A stretch of 64,000 nucleotides of DNA from Candidatus Gastranaerophilales bacterium (GTDB taxonomy: Bacteria; Cyanobacteriota; Vampirovibrionia; Gastranaerophilales; Gastranaerophilaceae): positions 62,001 through 126,000 of the forward strand of contig CALVBS010000004.1 in the NCBI GenBank assembly GCA_944325865.1, given 5' to 3'. Made by a program: the position numbers and the translations under genes. Shown in pieces: positions 16,270 through 26,813 of the stretch. The notes below the pieces were generated by a model. It saw nothing but the letters and a program-made list of their open reading frames with translations, made no database searches and had not been told where the DNA came from. Every line of letters starts with the position of its first letter. The stretch's first letter is position 1.

Positions 16270-16359
16270 GGAGTAGTGGCCGAGTGGCTGAAGGCGGCAC
16301 CCTGCTAAGGTGTTATGTGGGTATAACCTGCATCCAGGGTTCAAATCCCTGCTGCTCCG
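16270..16359 (+). tRNA. tRNA-Ser (anticodon GCU)
   Basis: A class II tRNA with acceptor stem GGAGTAG paired with CTGCTCC (one G-U pair), D arm GGCCGAGTGGCTGAAGGC, anticodon loop with GCT between CCCT and AAGG, a long variable arm that forms a hairpin (GTTAT...ATAAC), and T arm GGGTTCAAATCCC. The discriminator base is G, as expected for serine. CCA is not encoded. A perfect terminator follows after three bases. Confidence 0.95.
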
Positions 16360-16362
16360 TAT

Positions 16363-16400
16363 AAAAATCCGCAACCAAACCGGTTTGGTTGCGGATTTTT
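16363..16400. terminator. tRNA-Ser terminator, 19-bp perfect stem
   Basis: AAAAATCCGCAACCAAACC is followed directly by its reverse complement, ending in T5 and a further T-rich run. It terminates the tRNA transcript and probably also the minus-strand MBL gene beyond it. Confidence 0.92.
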
Positions 16401-16454
16401 ATTTTTACTACTTCGGGTACTTTGCCTATGATTGATTTAACCTGTATTAAAAAT

Positions 16455-17246
16455 TTAATTATCTGCAGATATATCAAGTATTTCTCCATCATTTGGGATT
16501 AATAGATTATCAATATTATTTTTAGTTTTAAATTCTTTTAAATCTTTCCGGGTAACAGAAAGATGACTGACTGTATCTAAATGACTTGCTATTACAGTTG
16601 AATCTGGAGCCGCAGCTAAAACATTTTTTACGTCCTCAATATTCATAATTATGCGTTCTCCGTTTAACAGGGTTGCAGCACAAGCATTTACTACTATTAC
16701 TTCCGGATTATATTTTTCAATAGACCCACTTACCTCTTCACACCAGATCGTGTCACCAGCTACATACAAAATTTTTTCATTTTGGGATTTAAAAACAATC
16801 CCCATTGCATCATAAGGCATACCAACAGAATCGCACAAGGGTTTTATTATCTCTCTTCTGCCATGTTGGGTTCCTGTTTTGTACAGAATTATGTCATTAT
16901 ATTCTGTTCCGGCCTCTGATAAAATTTCAACATTTGTAAACCCTTTTGATATAATATAATCTTTATCAATAACGGATTGTACAAAGATTTTTATATTCTT
17001 ATTCAGTGCTTTTTCAGCAAATTCATCCCAGTGATCAGGATGAATATGTGTAATAATTACAGCATCAACATTGACAATTTTTTCGATGTCAAAAGGTAGT
17101 TCAACTCTTGGCTGGCAAATTTTTGAGTTTATTGCGGATTCAAAACCCGGCATATAATCTTTTGGCATAAGCCACGGATCAATTAAAATTTTGATATTAT
17201 TATATTCCACTATAATTGTTGCATTTCTTACCTGTGTAATTTTCAT
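16455..17246 (-). CDS. Metallo-beta-lactamase-fold hydrolase (UlaG-like)
   Basis: A 263-residue MBL-fold enzyme. The metal motif T-H67-I-H69-P-D71-H72 is intact, with further ligands in GTQHGRRE, LYVAGDTIW and VIASHLD. The layout resembles the UlaG/RomA-like group of cytoplasmic hydrolases acting on lactones or phosphodiesters; the substrate cannot be told from sequence. AAGGAGG precedes the ATG. It is divergent from an HxlR regulator whose start is 108 bases away, an arrangement that suggests the regulator controls it. Confidence 0.87.
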   Translation of the reverse strand: MKITQVRNATIIVEYNNIKILIDPWLMPKDYMPGFESAINSKICQPRVELPFDIEKIVNVDAVIITHIHPDHWDEFAEKALNKNIKIFVQSVIDKDYIISKGFTNVEILSEAGTEYNDIILYKTGTQHGRREIIKPLCDSVGMPYDAMGIVFKSQNEKILYVAGDTIWCEEVSGSIEKYNPEVIVVNACAATLLNGERIIMNIEDVKNVLAAAPDSTVIASHLDTVSHLSVTRKDLKEFKTKNNIDNLLIPNDGEILDISADN

Positions 17247-17354
17247 TTAGATTTCCTCCTTATAATAAAGCAATTTTATACAGCTATTGTCATTTTGACA
17301 AGAATGAACTTTTTTGTATAATACTTACTAAAAAGTAAATTAGGGAGTTTAATT

Positions 17355-17714
17355 ATGGCTAAGTATAAGAAAGATGAATATAAATGTCCTCTTGAGGCTA
17401 CAATGGATATAATCGGCGGGAAATACAAAGGAGTTATAATAGGACACCTCATAAATAAAACATTAAGGTATAACGAACTGCAAAAACTGATTTCACACGC
17501 AACTCCCAAAATGCTTATCCAGCAATTAAAAGAACTAGAAACCGACGGAATAATTACCAGAAAACTTTATCCTGTAGTACCTCCAAAGACTGAATATTCC
17601 CTAACCCAAAGAGGGGAAACACTTATTCCGGCAATTATTGAATTAAACAAGTGGGGCATGAATTATTTAAAAGAAGAAAATATCCCCTGTGCTTACAAAG
17701 GTGATTTGGATTAA
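17355..17714 (+). CDS. HxlR-family winged-helix regulator
   Basis: A 119-residue HxlR/YodB-type regulator. The pattern CPLEATMDIIGGKYKGVII, RYNELQKLI, TPKMLIQQLKELETDGII and TEYSLTQRGETLIPAI is diagnostic. C12 sits at the position of the redox-sensing cysteine of YodB and HypR, so it may respond to quinones or electrophiles. AGGGAG precedes the ATG. The divergent MBL-fold hydrolase is the likely target. HxlR regulators often control adjacent detoxification enzymes, which fits the theme of the following 16 kb. Confidence 0.9.
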   Translation: MAKYKKDEYKCPLEATMDIIGGKYKGVIIGHLINKTLRYNELQKLISHATPKMLIQQLKELETDGIITRKLYPVVPPKTEYSLTQRGETLIPAIIELNKWGMNYLKEENIPCAYKGDLD

Positions 17715-18028
17715 TACACAATTTACCATAAAAAACTCACTTGACAATGGGGATAACGTTTTGAATTTTCAATTTGTTCATTTATTTAAAATAATTTATG
17801 TTACCCCAAATAATAAAACCATGTGTTTCTTTACATCAAATCAAAGAAAAAAGATTGTAGATGGACTTACAGCAGGTTAAAACTCAACAAAAAGCCTGTG
17901 ATACTGAAATAGACTCTGTCAAAAAATTTATGGACAAAAACATCGAAATAACTTTCAAAGTCTTCTCTTAATCTATGAGTAAAAAAAATCTTACAACCAT
18001 AAATTGGACTTACGTATTATGCAACGCA
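17715..18028. other. Intergenic stretch without a convincing gene
   Basis: Between the HxlR stop and the terminator of the next gene. Short frames exist, including one at 17861-17971 encoding 36 mostly polar residues (MDLQQVKTQQKACDTEIDS...), but none has a ribosome site or a recognisable match. It may be a decayed gene end. I see no RNA structure beyond the terminator at 18029. Confidence 0.5.
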
Positions 18029-18067
18029 AAACAAATCCGCATCTGTATATTAGAAGCGGATTTGTTT
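18029..18067. terminator. Bidirectional terminator
   Basis: AAACAAATCCGC pairs with GCGGATTTGTTT, a 12-bp stem with a 15-base loop, directly after the stop of the minus-strand gene at 18083. Confidence 0.8.
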
Positions 18068-18082
18068 CAAAATGGTAATAAA

Positions 18083-18943
18083 CTATGATTTGTGAAGATG
18101 ATTGTATGTTCCTACACCGATTGCAGCAAGAGCAGCACCTATTGCAGCACCAATAGCTGTTCTTTTCAGGATTGTTTTCATAGCTTTAAGTTTTTCCGCA
18201 TTTTCCTGTGCAAAAAGATATAAATCATAAGATCCATTGCGATTATAAATCTTTTTTAATCCATATTTATTTTTCAACTCTCCTACATCAGCATTTAATC
18301 TGGTATATTCAAATGAAACCATATTATAGGTTTTCTTAATCAATTGCTGACCTTCAGGAGTATTTTTTAATTCGTTTCTAAATGCTTCTGCAATTTCTTT
18401 TGGATCTGTGATACCTTTTTCTTTTATCATTTCATCAAAATACTCAACTTTCCATTTATTAAATTCATTAGGGAAGGTTTTAGAATACCAAAATCCATCT
18501 GTTTTTACAACTTCCTTCAACAATTCAGCAGGAACACCCTTTTCTTTTGCCACATTTAAGAGTTTATTGAATTCTCTTTTATTATTGTTTTGATATGCGT
18601 TTCTAAGATCATCCAAAAACTTGCTTGTATCAGAAAATTTATTTTCGTAATTCAAATCAAAATTACGTTTAGCTTCTTCGTGTTTAACAAGATTGTCAAC
18701 TATACAATCCTTTATTTTATTTTCTGCTTCAGTAATTTTTCCGTCTTTAACCCAATTATCCTTACAAAATTTCTCACAAACATCGCTGTATTCTTTTAGT
18801 GGTCTATATCCAGCAACTGCAGCACCAACTCCTGTAGCCACAGCCATTACCGGTACATAACTAAAATGTTTATTTTTGTTATGCTGTTGGGAGTATGAAA
18901 TACCTGCTGCAGGAATAGATGATAAAACATTTAACTGAGACAT
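18083..18943 (-). CDS. Hypothetical protein with two terminal membrane segments
   Basis: A 286-residue protein. AAGGAGG five bases before MSQLNVLS sets the start at 18943; an in-frame ATG 21 bases upstream lies before that site and is unlikely. A hydrophobic glycine-rich segment at about 27-45 and another at the C-terminus (about 260-280, AIGAAIGAALAAIGVG) flank a 210-residue helical, charged, soluble middle. This resembles a hairpin anchored at both ends. No family is recognised. It stands alone, with a long gap upstream. Confidence 0.7.
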   Translation of the reverse strand: MSQLNVLSSIPAAGISYSQQHNKNKHFSYVPVMAVATGVGAAVAGYRPLKEYSDVCEKFCKDNWVKDGKITEAENKIKDCIVDNLVKHEEAKRNFDLNYENKFSDTSKFLDDLRNAYQNNNKREFNKLLNVAKEKGVPAELLKEVVKTDGFWYSKTFPNEFNKWKVEYFDEMIKEKGITDPKEIAEAFRNELKNTPEGQQLIKKTYNMVSFEYTRLNADVGELKNKYGLKKIYNRNGSYDLYLFAQENAEKLKAMKTILKRTAIGAAIGAALAAIGVGTYNHLHKS

Positions 18944-19537
18944 AAAAACCTCCTTAAAATTCACTTACACTATTTATTAACCAAAATAAAAAAAAATTGC
19001 TAAACAATATCCCACAAAAACATCCATCAAAGCTGTACAGCCGTCCACAACTGGGTTTTAAAGGCAATATATAGTTTTACTTTTCTTTACATGAATATTA
19101 ACCTTATCAACAAAAACAAAATACAGTTTTTCATAAATAGTTGTATGTTGGGGTACAATTCATGTAAATCCGACCTACGTTAAAATATGGCAAAATATAT
19201 ATCTGTGTTTATATGAAAATGACTGGGGCAGCACAGAAGATATTAAAAACATTAAAGACTTAGATTTTGAGTAGTCATTATCTGTGGTACTTGTCATCAA
19301 ACCAACTGTTAATTTACACTCACAATATATTTTTCTTCTATGGCATCTTTTATAGTTTCTTACATCACTCATTATTGCTGAATAAATATCATTTGTATCC
19401 GAAATTCGTCAATCTTAAACCAAGCTATGCCCATAAAGCATATTTTATAATTCAATATAAGTATTTGCTATTTTAAAGAAATACGTAAATAATACTAAAA
19501 GAGAAAAGATTTATTTTCTAAATTTAGAGAGGTAAAA
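18944..19537. other. 594-base gap with a possible gene relic
   Basis: No convincing complete gene. An open frame without a start codon at 19137-19274 (plus strand) encodes 45 residues with a protein-like composition (VNPTYVKIWQNIYLCLYEN, then DWGSTEDIKNIKDLDFE and stop) and could be the end of a lost gene. The right end holds the promoter element at 19461-19484 for the next operon. Confidence 0.4.
19461..19484 (+). promoter_or_regulatory. Candidate LysR-type operator: GTATTT-N12-AAATAC
   Basis: An inverted repeat about 50 bases before the operon start. Its context (ATATAAGTATTTGCTATTT, then AAAT(A)CGTAAATAATA) is repeated almost base for base at 31735-31758, upstream of the operon divergent from the LysR gene. 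Two near-identical 40-base promoter segments in front of functionally similar operons suggest shared control. Confidence 0.6.
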
Positions 19538-20575
19538 ATGCTGAAAAAACTTTTTATTTTTGTAATGACACTTATTGTAATTATAGGAGGTACTAATATG
19601 AGTAATGCACAGATTAATGATTGGGATAAGACATTCCCGCAAAGTGACAAGGTTAATGTAAAAAAAGTAAGTTTTAAAAACAGATATGGCATAACTCTTG
19701 TTGGAGACTTATATACACCGAAAAACAAAACATCTGAACAAATGGCAGCGATTGCAGTTGCCGGTCCGTTTGGAGCCGTAAAAGAGCAGGCTTCCGGATT
19801 ATATGCCCAAACAATGGCCGAAAGAGGTTTCATAACTCTGGCTTTCGACCCTTCATATACAGGTGAAAGCGGAGGCGAACCGAGAAATGTTTCTTCTCCT
19901 GAAATTAACACTGAAGATTTCAGTGCCGCGGTTGACTTTTTGAGTAATCAAAAAGATGTTAATCCTGATGAAATAGGAATTATCGGAATTTGCGGTTTCG
20001 GAGGTTTTGGAATAAATGCTGCAGCTATGGATACCAGAATCAAAGCAACTGTTGCTGTAACTATGTATGATATGACAAGAGTAACTGCAAATGGTTATTT
20101 TGATGCAATGACTGAAGATGACCGTTATAAACTAAAAGAATCACTCAACAAACAAAGAACTGAAGACTTCAAAAACGGGACTTATGCTAAAGCTTCAGGA
20201 CTTCCTGAAAAATTAACAGGAGAAGAACCTCAGTTTGTTCAGGATTATTACGGATATTATAAAACACCGCGAGGCTTCCATAGCCGTTCAATTAATTCTA
20301 ACGGTAATTGGAACACTACCGCATCACTTGCTTTGATTAATATGCCTATTCTGGCTTACAGTAATGAAATTCGAAATGCCGTACTAATAATACACGGCGA
20401 AAAAGCACACAGCAGATATTTCTCAGAAGATGCTTATAAAAAACTCAAAGGCGACAATAAGGAACTATTGATTGTTGAAGGTGCAAATCACGTTGATTTA
20501 TACGACAATCTTGAAAAAATTCCGTTTGATAAAATTGAAAGTTTCTTCACAAAGTACTTAAAATCAACAAAATAA
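19538..20575 (+). CDS. Exported alpha/beta hydrolase, dienelactone-hydrolase-like (Cys nucleophile)
   Basis: A 345-residue hydrolase with a signal peptide (about residues 1-24), so probably periplasmic. The nucleophile elbow reads G150-I-C152-G-F-G, with cysteine in place of the usual serine as in dienelactone hydrolase. FDPSYTGESGGEPR is typical of the YcjY-like group, and the catalytic His lies in GANHVDLYD near the C-terminus. The substrate is unknown; lactones or esters are likely. GAGAGG precedes the ATG. It is the first of five close same-strand genes (to 24044) with enzymes of the same theme, and a cytoplasmic homologue is third in the operon. Confidence 0.85.
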   Translation: MLKKLFIFVMTLIVIIGGTNMSNAQINDWDKTFPQSDKVNVKKVSFKNRYGITLVGDLYTPKNKTSEQMAAIAVAGPFGAVKEQASGLYAQTMAERGFITLAFDPSYTGESGGEPRNVSSPEINTEDFSAAVDFLSNQKDVNPDEIGIIGICGFGGFGINAAAMDTRIKATVAVTMYDMTRVTANGYFDAMTEDDRYKLKESLNKQRTEDFKNGTYAKASGLPEKLTGEEPQFVQDYYGYYKTPRGFHSRSINSNGNWNTTASLALINMPILAYSNEIRNAVLIIHGEKAHSRYFSEDAYKKLKGDNKELLIVEGANHVDLYDNLEKIPFDKIESFFTKYLKSTK

Positions 20576-20588
20576 GGAGAACATCTGA

Positions 20589-21428
20589 TTGAGAAAAATA
20601 TTAACATTAGTTTTGGCAATTATCCTATCACAAAGCTATACTTGCTCACAAGCAATGAACAGTCCTGCCGGAAGTCTGACAAGAACGGATATCTGCAAAC
20701 AGAATTATAAAATCCTTTTTGGAGAAGATGCACTTGCGGAAACTGGTAGTGATCCGGAAATGCTTGCAATACTTCAAAAATACATATTTGGAGAAATCTT
20801 TACTGTTGGCGAACTTGATATTAAAACACGAGAAATGATAACCGTAACGACTCTTACTGTTCAGCAGACCTTACCGCAGTTAAAAACACACATTAACGGA
20901 GCTTTAAATGCCGGAGTATCTCCGATTGAACTAAGAGAAACAATTTACCAGCTAGCACCTTTTATTGGATTCCCCAAAACGCTGAATGCTTTAGATGTAT
21001 TGAATGAAGTATTTAAGGAAAGAGGAATTGAAACACCTCTAAAATCAACAGCAACAATTAAGGAAGAAGAACGTTACAACAAAGGTTTTGCAATACAAAA
21101 TCCGTTATACGGAGATGAAATAAAGCTTGCAATGGAAGGACTGCCGGATGATATGGGTGCAGATGTTGCAAGATTTTTAACAGAAGTCTGTTTCGGAGAT
21201 TTCTATACAAGAGAAGGACTTGATGTAAAAACAAGAGAATTACTCTTTGTTGCGGCACTTGTAACAACAGGCAATACAACAACTTTAAAAAGCCATATTA
21301 AAGGATGCATAAAAGCCGGAAATTCAAAGGAAACTGTAACGGCAGCAATTATACAATGCCTGCCTTATGTTGGTTTTCCGAATACTCTTGCGGCACTCAG
21401 GACATTAAAAGAGGTTCTGTCAGAATAA
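20589..21428 (+). CDS. Exported tandem carboxymuconolactone-decarboxylase-like protein
   Basis: A 279-residue protein starting at TTG, with AAGGAGA eight bases upstream. A signal peptide (about 1-22) is followed by two CMD domains. Each carries the block LDIKTREM or LDVKTREL, then a helix, then LKTHINGALNAGVS or LKSHIKGCIKAGNS, then a final F-I-GFPKTLNAL or Y-V-GFPNTLAAL. The redox CxxC of AhpD is absent, so a lactone-decarboxylase or binding role is more likely than peroxidase function. A close paralogue is encoded at 51506-52348. Gap to the previous gene is 13 bases. Confidence 0.85.
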   Translation: MRKILTLVLAIILSQSYTCSQAMNSPAGSLTRTDICKQNYKILFGEDALAETGSDPEMLAILQKYIFGEIFTVGELDIKTREMITVTTLTVQQTLPQLKTHINGALNAGVSPIELRETIYQLAPFIGFPKTLNALDVLNEVFKERGIETPLKSTATIKEEERYNKGFAIQNPLYGDEIKLAMEGLPDDMGADVARFLTEVCFGDFYTREGLDVKTRELLFVAALVTTGNTTTLKSHIKGCIKAGNSKETVTAAIIQCLPYVGFPNTLAALRTLKEVLSE

Positions 21429-21460
21429 AAAGTTTTATAAAAATCAAAAAAGGAGAAAAA

Positions 21461-22432
21461 ATGACAAATACATCTGTAAAATTTTTATATGACACACATT
21501 ATACAGAAGGCAAAAGAGTTACATTTAAAAAACAAGGATTAAACATTGCGGGATTGTTATTTTTACCTGACAACTTTGACGAAAGCAAAAAATATCCTGC
21601 CATCGTCGTTACTCACCCAGGCGGTGGTGTAAAGGAACAATGTTCATCACTTTACGGATGGAATCTTGCAAGAAAAGGTTATATTGCACTGGCTTTTGAT
21701 GCAAGTCATCAAGGAGAAAGCGAAGGGGAACCCCGATATATAGAAGATCCAACAAGCCGTGTTGAAGATATCCGCTCTGCAGTTGATTATCTTGTATCAC
21801 TTTCTTATGTTGATGAAGAAAAAATCGGTGCTATGGGCATATGTGCAGGTGCAGGATATACAATGAGTGCAATTCAAACAGAATACAGAATCAAAGCCGC
21901 AGCAGGCATAAGCACCTGGAATACGGGACACAGTGCAAGATTCGGCAATCCGGGATTATATGATGAAGATAACTTGAATAAAGTTCTAAAAGCTGTAGCC
22001 GAACAGAGAACCAAAGAAGCAAGAGGAGCCGAACCTCTATATGTAGGCTATGTTCCTCCTACAGAAGCCGATTTCAAAAAAGAATATTACGGAAACAATG
22101 TAATTATGCGTGAAGCCTTTGAATATTATCGAACTCCAAGATGCCAGTATCCAACATCAGTAAACAAAGTTCTGTTCACAAGCCTTGATAAACTTGCCGC
22201 ATTTGATGCATTCATGCACCTTGAAGCAGTGGCCCCAAGAGCTGTGTGCTTTATAGTCGGAGAAAAAGCCGATACTCAGTATTTCAGCAGAAACGCTTAT
22301 GACAAAGCACTTGCCCCGAAAGAATTCCATATAATTAATGGAGCAAGCCACATTGATTTATATGACAAACCGGAATATACATCCAGGGTTGTTGAAAAAT
22401 TAGGTGCATTCTTCGATAAGCATTTGAAATAA
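21461..22432 (+). CDS. Cytoplasmic alpha/beta hydrolase, dienelactone-hydrolase-like
   Basis: A 323-residue hydrolase related to the first gene of the operon but without a signal peptide. The nucleophile elbow is G126-I-C128-A-G; FDASHQGESEGEPR and GASHIDLYD correspond to the same positions in the exported copy. A longer upstream frame overlaps the previous gene; AAGGAGA directly before MTNTSVKF fixes the start at 21461. The pairing of exported and cytoplasmic versions in one operon suggests that the same class of compound is handled on both sides of the membrane. The substrate is unknown. Confidence 0.87.
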   Translation: MTNTSVKFLYDTHYTEGKRVTFKKQGLNIAGLLFLPDNFDESKKYPAIVVTHPGGGVKEQCSSLYGWNLARKGYIALAFDASHQGESEGEPRYIEDPTSRVEDIRSAVDYLVSLSYVDEEKIGAMGICAGAGYTMSAIQTEYRIKAAAGISTWNTGHSARFGNPGLYDEDNLNKVLKAVAEQRTKEARGAEPLYVGYVPPTEADFKKEYYGNNVIMREAFEYYRTPRCQYPTSVNKVLFTSLDKLAAFDAFMHLEAVAPRAVCFIVGEKADTQYFSRNAYDKALAPKEFHIINGASHIDLYDKPEYTSRVVEKLGAFFDKHLK

Positions 22433-22444
22433 AAGGAATACATA

Positions 22445-24044
<1,600 letters not shown>

Positions 24045-24057
24045 AAATGAAAAATAG

Positions 24058-24080
24058 GGAGCTGTATATCAAACAGCTCC
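24058..24080. terminator. Terminator between aldo/keto reductase and GNAT genes
   Basis: GGAGCTG pairs with CAGCTCC around a 9-base loop, followed by TATTTTTT. It ends the plus-strand operon; its right arm overlaps the last codon of the minus-strand gene. Confidence 0.82.
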
Positions 24081-24532
24081 TATTTTTTAATAATCTTTTT
24101 CAAATAAATCATATCGACTAATTGTTTTCCGTTTTCAAAGATAGGGTGAGAATAATTATCGGTAAAGAAGTTTTTAACTCTGCGGGTTTGTATAAACCCG
24201 CGTTTTTTATAGAAATTAAGCGTTTTTTCATTTTCTCCAGTTCCAAGAATGACAGTATTATAAGCTTTTTTATATTTGTCAAATACAAAATTCAGTAATT
24301 TAGTAGCGTATCCTTTATTTTGATATTCGGGGAATGTCGCTAGATTTTTAATTTCTATTGTATCGGAATCGATTTTTATTACCGCACATAAAGATACCGG
24401 TTTTCCGCTATCATACACAACAAAAAGCGTTGACCTATCTAAGCACCTGTTAATCATAGTCTCTTCCTCATCTCCGATTAACAGTAAGTCCATAAACTCT
24501 GTTTTATTTTCTCTAATTTCTCTGATTTCCAT
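24080..24532 (-). CDS. GNAT-family N-acetyltransferase
   Basis: A 150-residue GNAT enzyme. The acetyl-CoA-binding motif A is visible as LATFPEYQNKGYATKLLNFV (Q/R-x-x-G-x-A), and motif B as LNFYKKRGFIQTRRVKNFF. The substrate cannot be predicted; similar small GNATs acetylate amino sugars, amines or protein termini. The ribosome site is weak. It is the last gene of a minus-strand pair with the flavodoxin-fold gene upstream, 30 bases apart. Confidence 0.85.
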   Translation of the reverse strand: MEIREIRENKTEFMDLLLIGDEEETMINRCLDRSTLFVVYDSGKPVSLCAVIKIDSDTIEIKNLATFPEYQNKGYATKLLNFVFDKYKKAYNTVILGTGENEKTLNFYKKRGFIQTRRVKNFFTDNYSHPIFENGKQLVDMIYLKKIIKK

Positions 24533-24562
24533 TTTTATGTTTATTTTCCCTAAACATCGCTC

Positions 24563-25204
24563 CTATATATTTTTTCCCAATTCATAAGCCTGTTTTGGAT
24601 ATTGGGTATGATTAACGTCTCCCTCTGTCCAGACTCCTGACGCTATAATTTTTCCTGCATCAGACCAGCCCAGATAATTTAATAGTGTTTCGTAGTGATT
24701 TATTATTGGCTGAGCTTCTTTTGCAGATGTATCTGCATATGTCATAATTAAAACAGCTTTTTTAGGCACATGGATTTGTCCGTTGATTGCATAAAATCTG
24801 TCAATTACAGCTTTAATCTGTGCTGAAATTCCAAAATAATACATAGGCGAAGCAAAAACAACAACATCAGCATCCACAATATTATTTCTGACAAATTCAA
24901 AATCATCATTGAACACGCATTGACCATTCATACCGCACTTGTTGCAGGCAACACAAGGGTGCACATTTTTGAACGCGGAATCAAATCTAACAACACTATG
25001 TCCTGCTTCTTCCACTCCTTTTATAAAATTATCTACAAGAGTATTTGAGTTGCCGTTTTTTCTCGGACTTCCCGTAATAACAAGTATCTTCATTTTTCTG
25101 TCTCCTTTTAAAATTTTGTTATTTGCACAACCAGCTGCGGCACCGATAATAACCGCACCGGCAGCAGTAATAAGTGTATTTTTTATAAATCTTCGTCTAT
25201 CCAT
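24563..25204 (-). CDS. Flavodoxin-fold NAD(P)H-dependent reductase with Tat/lipoprotein-type leader
   Basis: A 213-residue protein. Residues 1-30 form a twin-arginine-like leader (RRRFIKNTLITAAGA) with a lipobox-like AAAGC, so the long form would be exported and lipid-anchored. The enzyme domain starts at M38 (MKILVITGSPRKNGN), the FMN phosphate-binding loop of NADPH-dependent FMN reductases; four cysteines follow in CVACNKCGMNGQC. An internal ribosome site AAAGGAGA lies 8 bases before M38 (position 25093), so a cytoplasmic short form is also possible. The promoter at 25227-25257 is MerR-type. It probably reduces quinones or other electrophiles. Confidence 0.87.
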   Translation of the reverse strand: MDRRRFIKNTLITAAGAVIIGAAAGCANNKILKGDRKMKILVITGSPRKNGNSNTLVDNFIKGVEEAGHSVVRFDSAFKNVHPCVACNKCGMNGQCVFNDDFEFVRNNIVDADVVVFASPMYYFGISAQIKAVIDRFYAINGQIHVPKKAVLIMTYADTSAKEAQPIINHYETLLNYLGWSDAGKIIASGVWTEGDVNHTQYPKQAYELGKNI

Positions 25205-25226
25205 GTACTTTAAACCCTCTTTTTTA

Positions 25227-25257
25227 ATACTAACACCTTAGAGCGGCTCTCAGTCAA
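25227..25257 (-). promoter_or_regulatory. MerR-type promoter/operator upstream of flavodoxin-fold gene
   Basis: On the minus strand a -35 TTGACT (25252-25257) and a -10 TAGTAT (25227-25232) are separated by 19 bases, longer than the 17 optimum. The spacer holds the dyad AGAGC-C-GCTCT. This is the layout activated by MerR-family proteins. Matching sites are at 35416-35446 and 53410-53440. Confidence 0.75.
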
Positions 25258-25264
25258 GAATAAA

Positions 25265-26812
25265 TTATTTATGACTATTTGTATCAACATTCAAATAAAA
25301 AGCAAGCGGAATAAGTAAAAACGCAATCAGAGCAAACATAGCAAACACATCGACATATGCCATTAATCGCGATTGAGAAAGAAGTGATTTATACAGGTAC
25401 ATATTTGTTTTGGTATGAGCAAATGTACTAGAGGCATTTGCCATAAAAGTATGTGTTAAAGCTGCAAATTTCTGCTGGAAAATAAGATTAAAATTAGAAA
25501 GGTTTTTAACAAGATAAACCTGATGAATCTGAGAGTGACGAGCAACCAGAGTTGATGCAACCGAGGCAATAACAGCAGTCATAGCACTTTTACAAAGATT
25601 ATGCAGGCTCGCTCCGTTTGACAGTTCTGATTTAGGTAATGTACCCAAAACGAGTGCTGATATTGGAATAAATGTCATTATAACTCCTACCCCCATCAAT
25701 ACCTGCGGAATCGCAACATAAATGAATGAAACCGTTAAATTCAGATTTATAAAAAACAGTGTCGAAATTCCTAAAAAGAAAAAACCTATCGCAATAAGTA
25801 TTCTATTATCAAACAGCTGCATAAGAGAATTTATGACAAGCATCATAAGAATACATGAAACCAATCGAGGTGCAAGTACATATCCGCTTAGAATTGCGGT
25901 ATATCCCATCATATTCTGCAAAAACTGCGGCAAAAGTACGATTGTTGAGAACACGAGCATATTAACCGAGGAACTTAATATCGTTCCGATAAAAAAGTTC
26001 TTATCTTTAAATAATCTCAAATTAATCAGAGGACTTTTACATTCAAGTTCCCATACTATAAAGAACGCCAGTGCACAGGCGGAAAAACCGGCAAGCCATG
26101 AAATCCAGGCACAATCAAACCAGTTATACTGCTGTCCCTTATCAAGAACAATCTGCATTGATAAAAGCCACAAAACAAGAGCAATCATCCCCGGGAAATC
26201 TGTTTTTTCAACTTTTTTTCTAACTTCCTGATCCTCAATATTTGCATGAATCAGAGAAACAGACAGTATTCCGACAGGTATATTAACCAGATAAATCCAT
26301 TGCCAATCGGCATTATCAACAATAAATCCGCCAAACGTCGGCCCGAGAATAGCAAACACCATTACCGCAAGACCATATAAACTCATTGCAATTCCTTTTT
26401 TATCAGGCGGGAATGCCGCAAGAAGAATTGCCTGTGAAATCGGAGTCATAGGGCCGCCACCAATTCCCTGTATCAATCTTCCTAATACCATAATATTAAG
26501 ATTTGGAGCCATTGCACAGATTAAAGAACCTATTGTAAATATTGTTATAAAGACCTTTAACAACATGGTTCGTCCCATAAGATTTTCCAGCCATCCTGAC
26601 ATAAGTATCAGACATGCATTGGCAATCATATACGATGTAATAATCCAGTTTGCTTCATCAATAGTTAAACCAAAGTATCCTGAAATATGCGGGATTGCAA
26701 CATTTGTAGCTGATGTTGCAAGGCACGCAAACGATGTCGGCAGAAGAATTGACAAAGCGACAAGCCATAACGGGGAATGATGGGTTCTTGTGGTAATAAC
26801 AGCCTGCTGCAT
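25265..26812 (-). CDS. DHA2-family MFS drug efflux transporter (EmrB/QacA-like)
   Basis: A 515-residue inner-membrane protein with about 14 hydrophobic segments. MFS motif A-like (GRTMLLKVFI) and motif C-like (GLAVMVFAILGPTFGGFIVD) sequences are present, the latter typical of antiporters. It probably exports hydrophobic compounds in exchange for protons. The gene directly upstream encodes the HlyD/EmrA adaptor, one base apart, and the operon begins with a MarR regulator, so this is an EmrAB-type tripartite pump together with the divergent TolC-like gene at 28378. Confidence 0.92.
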   Translation of the reverse strand: MQQAVITTRTHHSPLWLVALSILLPTSFACLATSATNVAIPHISGYFGLTIDEANWIITSYMIANACLILMSGWLENLMGRTMLLKVFITIFTIGSLICAMAPNLNIMVLGRLIQGIGGGPMTPISQAILLAAFPPDKKGIAMSLYGLAVMVFAILGPTFGGFIVDNADWQWIYLVNIPVGILSVSLIHANIEDQEVRKKVEKTDFPGMIALVLWLLSMQIVLDKGQQYNWFDCAWISWLAGFSACALAFFIVWELECKSPLINLRLFKDKNFFIGTILSSSVNMLVFSTIVLLPQFLQNMMGYTAILSGYVLAPRLVSCILMMLVINSLMQLFDNRILIAIGFFFLGISTLFFINLNLTVSFIYVAIPQVLMGVGVIMTFIPISALVLGTLPKSELSNGASLHNLCKSAMTAVIASVASTLVARHSQIHQVYLVKNLSNFNLIFQQKFAALTHTFMANASSTFAHTKTNMYLYKSLLSQSRLMAYVDVFAMFALIAFLLIPLAFYLNVDTNSHK

Positions 26813-26813
26813 T

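Noticed and set aside
17689-17880. 63-residue frame after the HxlR gene
   Set aside because: It overlaps the HxlR stop, has no ribosome site and no recognisable sequence.
21305-21460. 52-residue N-terminal extension of the cytoplasmic hydrolase
   Set aside because: It overlaps the preceding CMD gene and lies before a strong AAGGAGA site at 21461.
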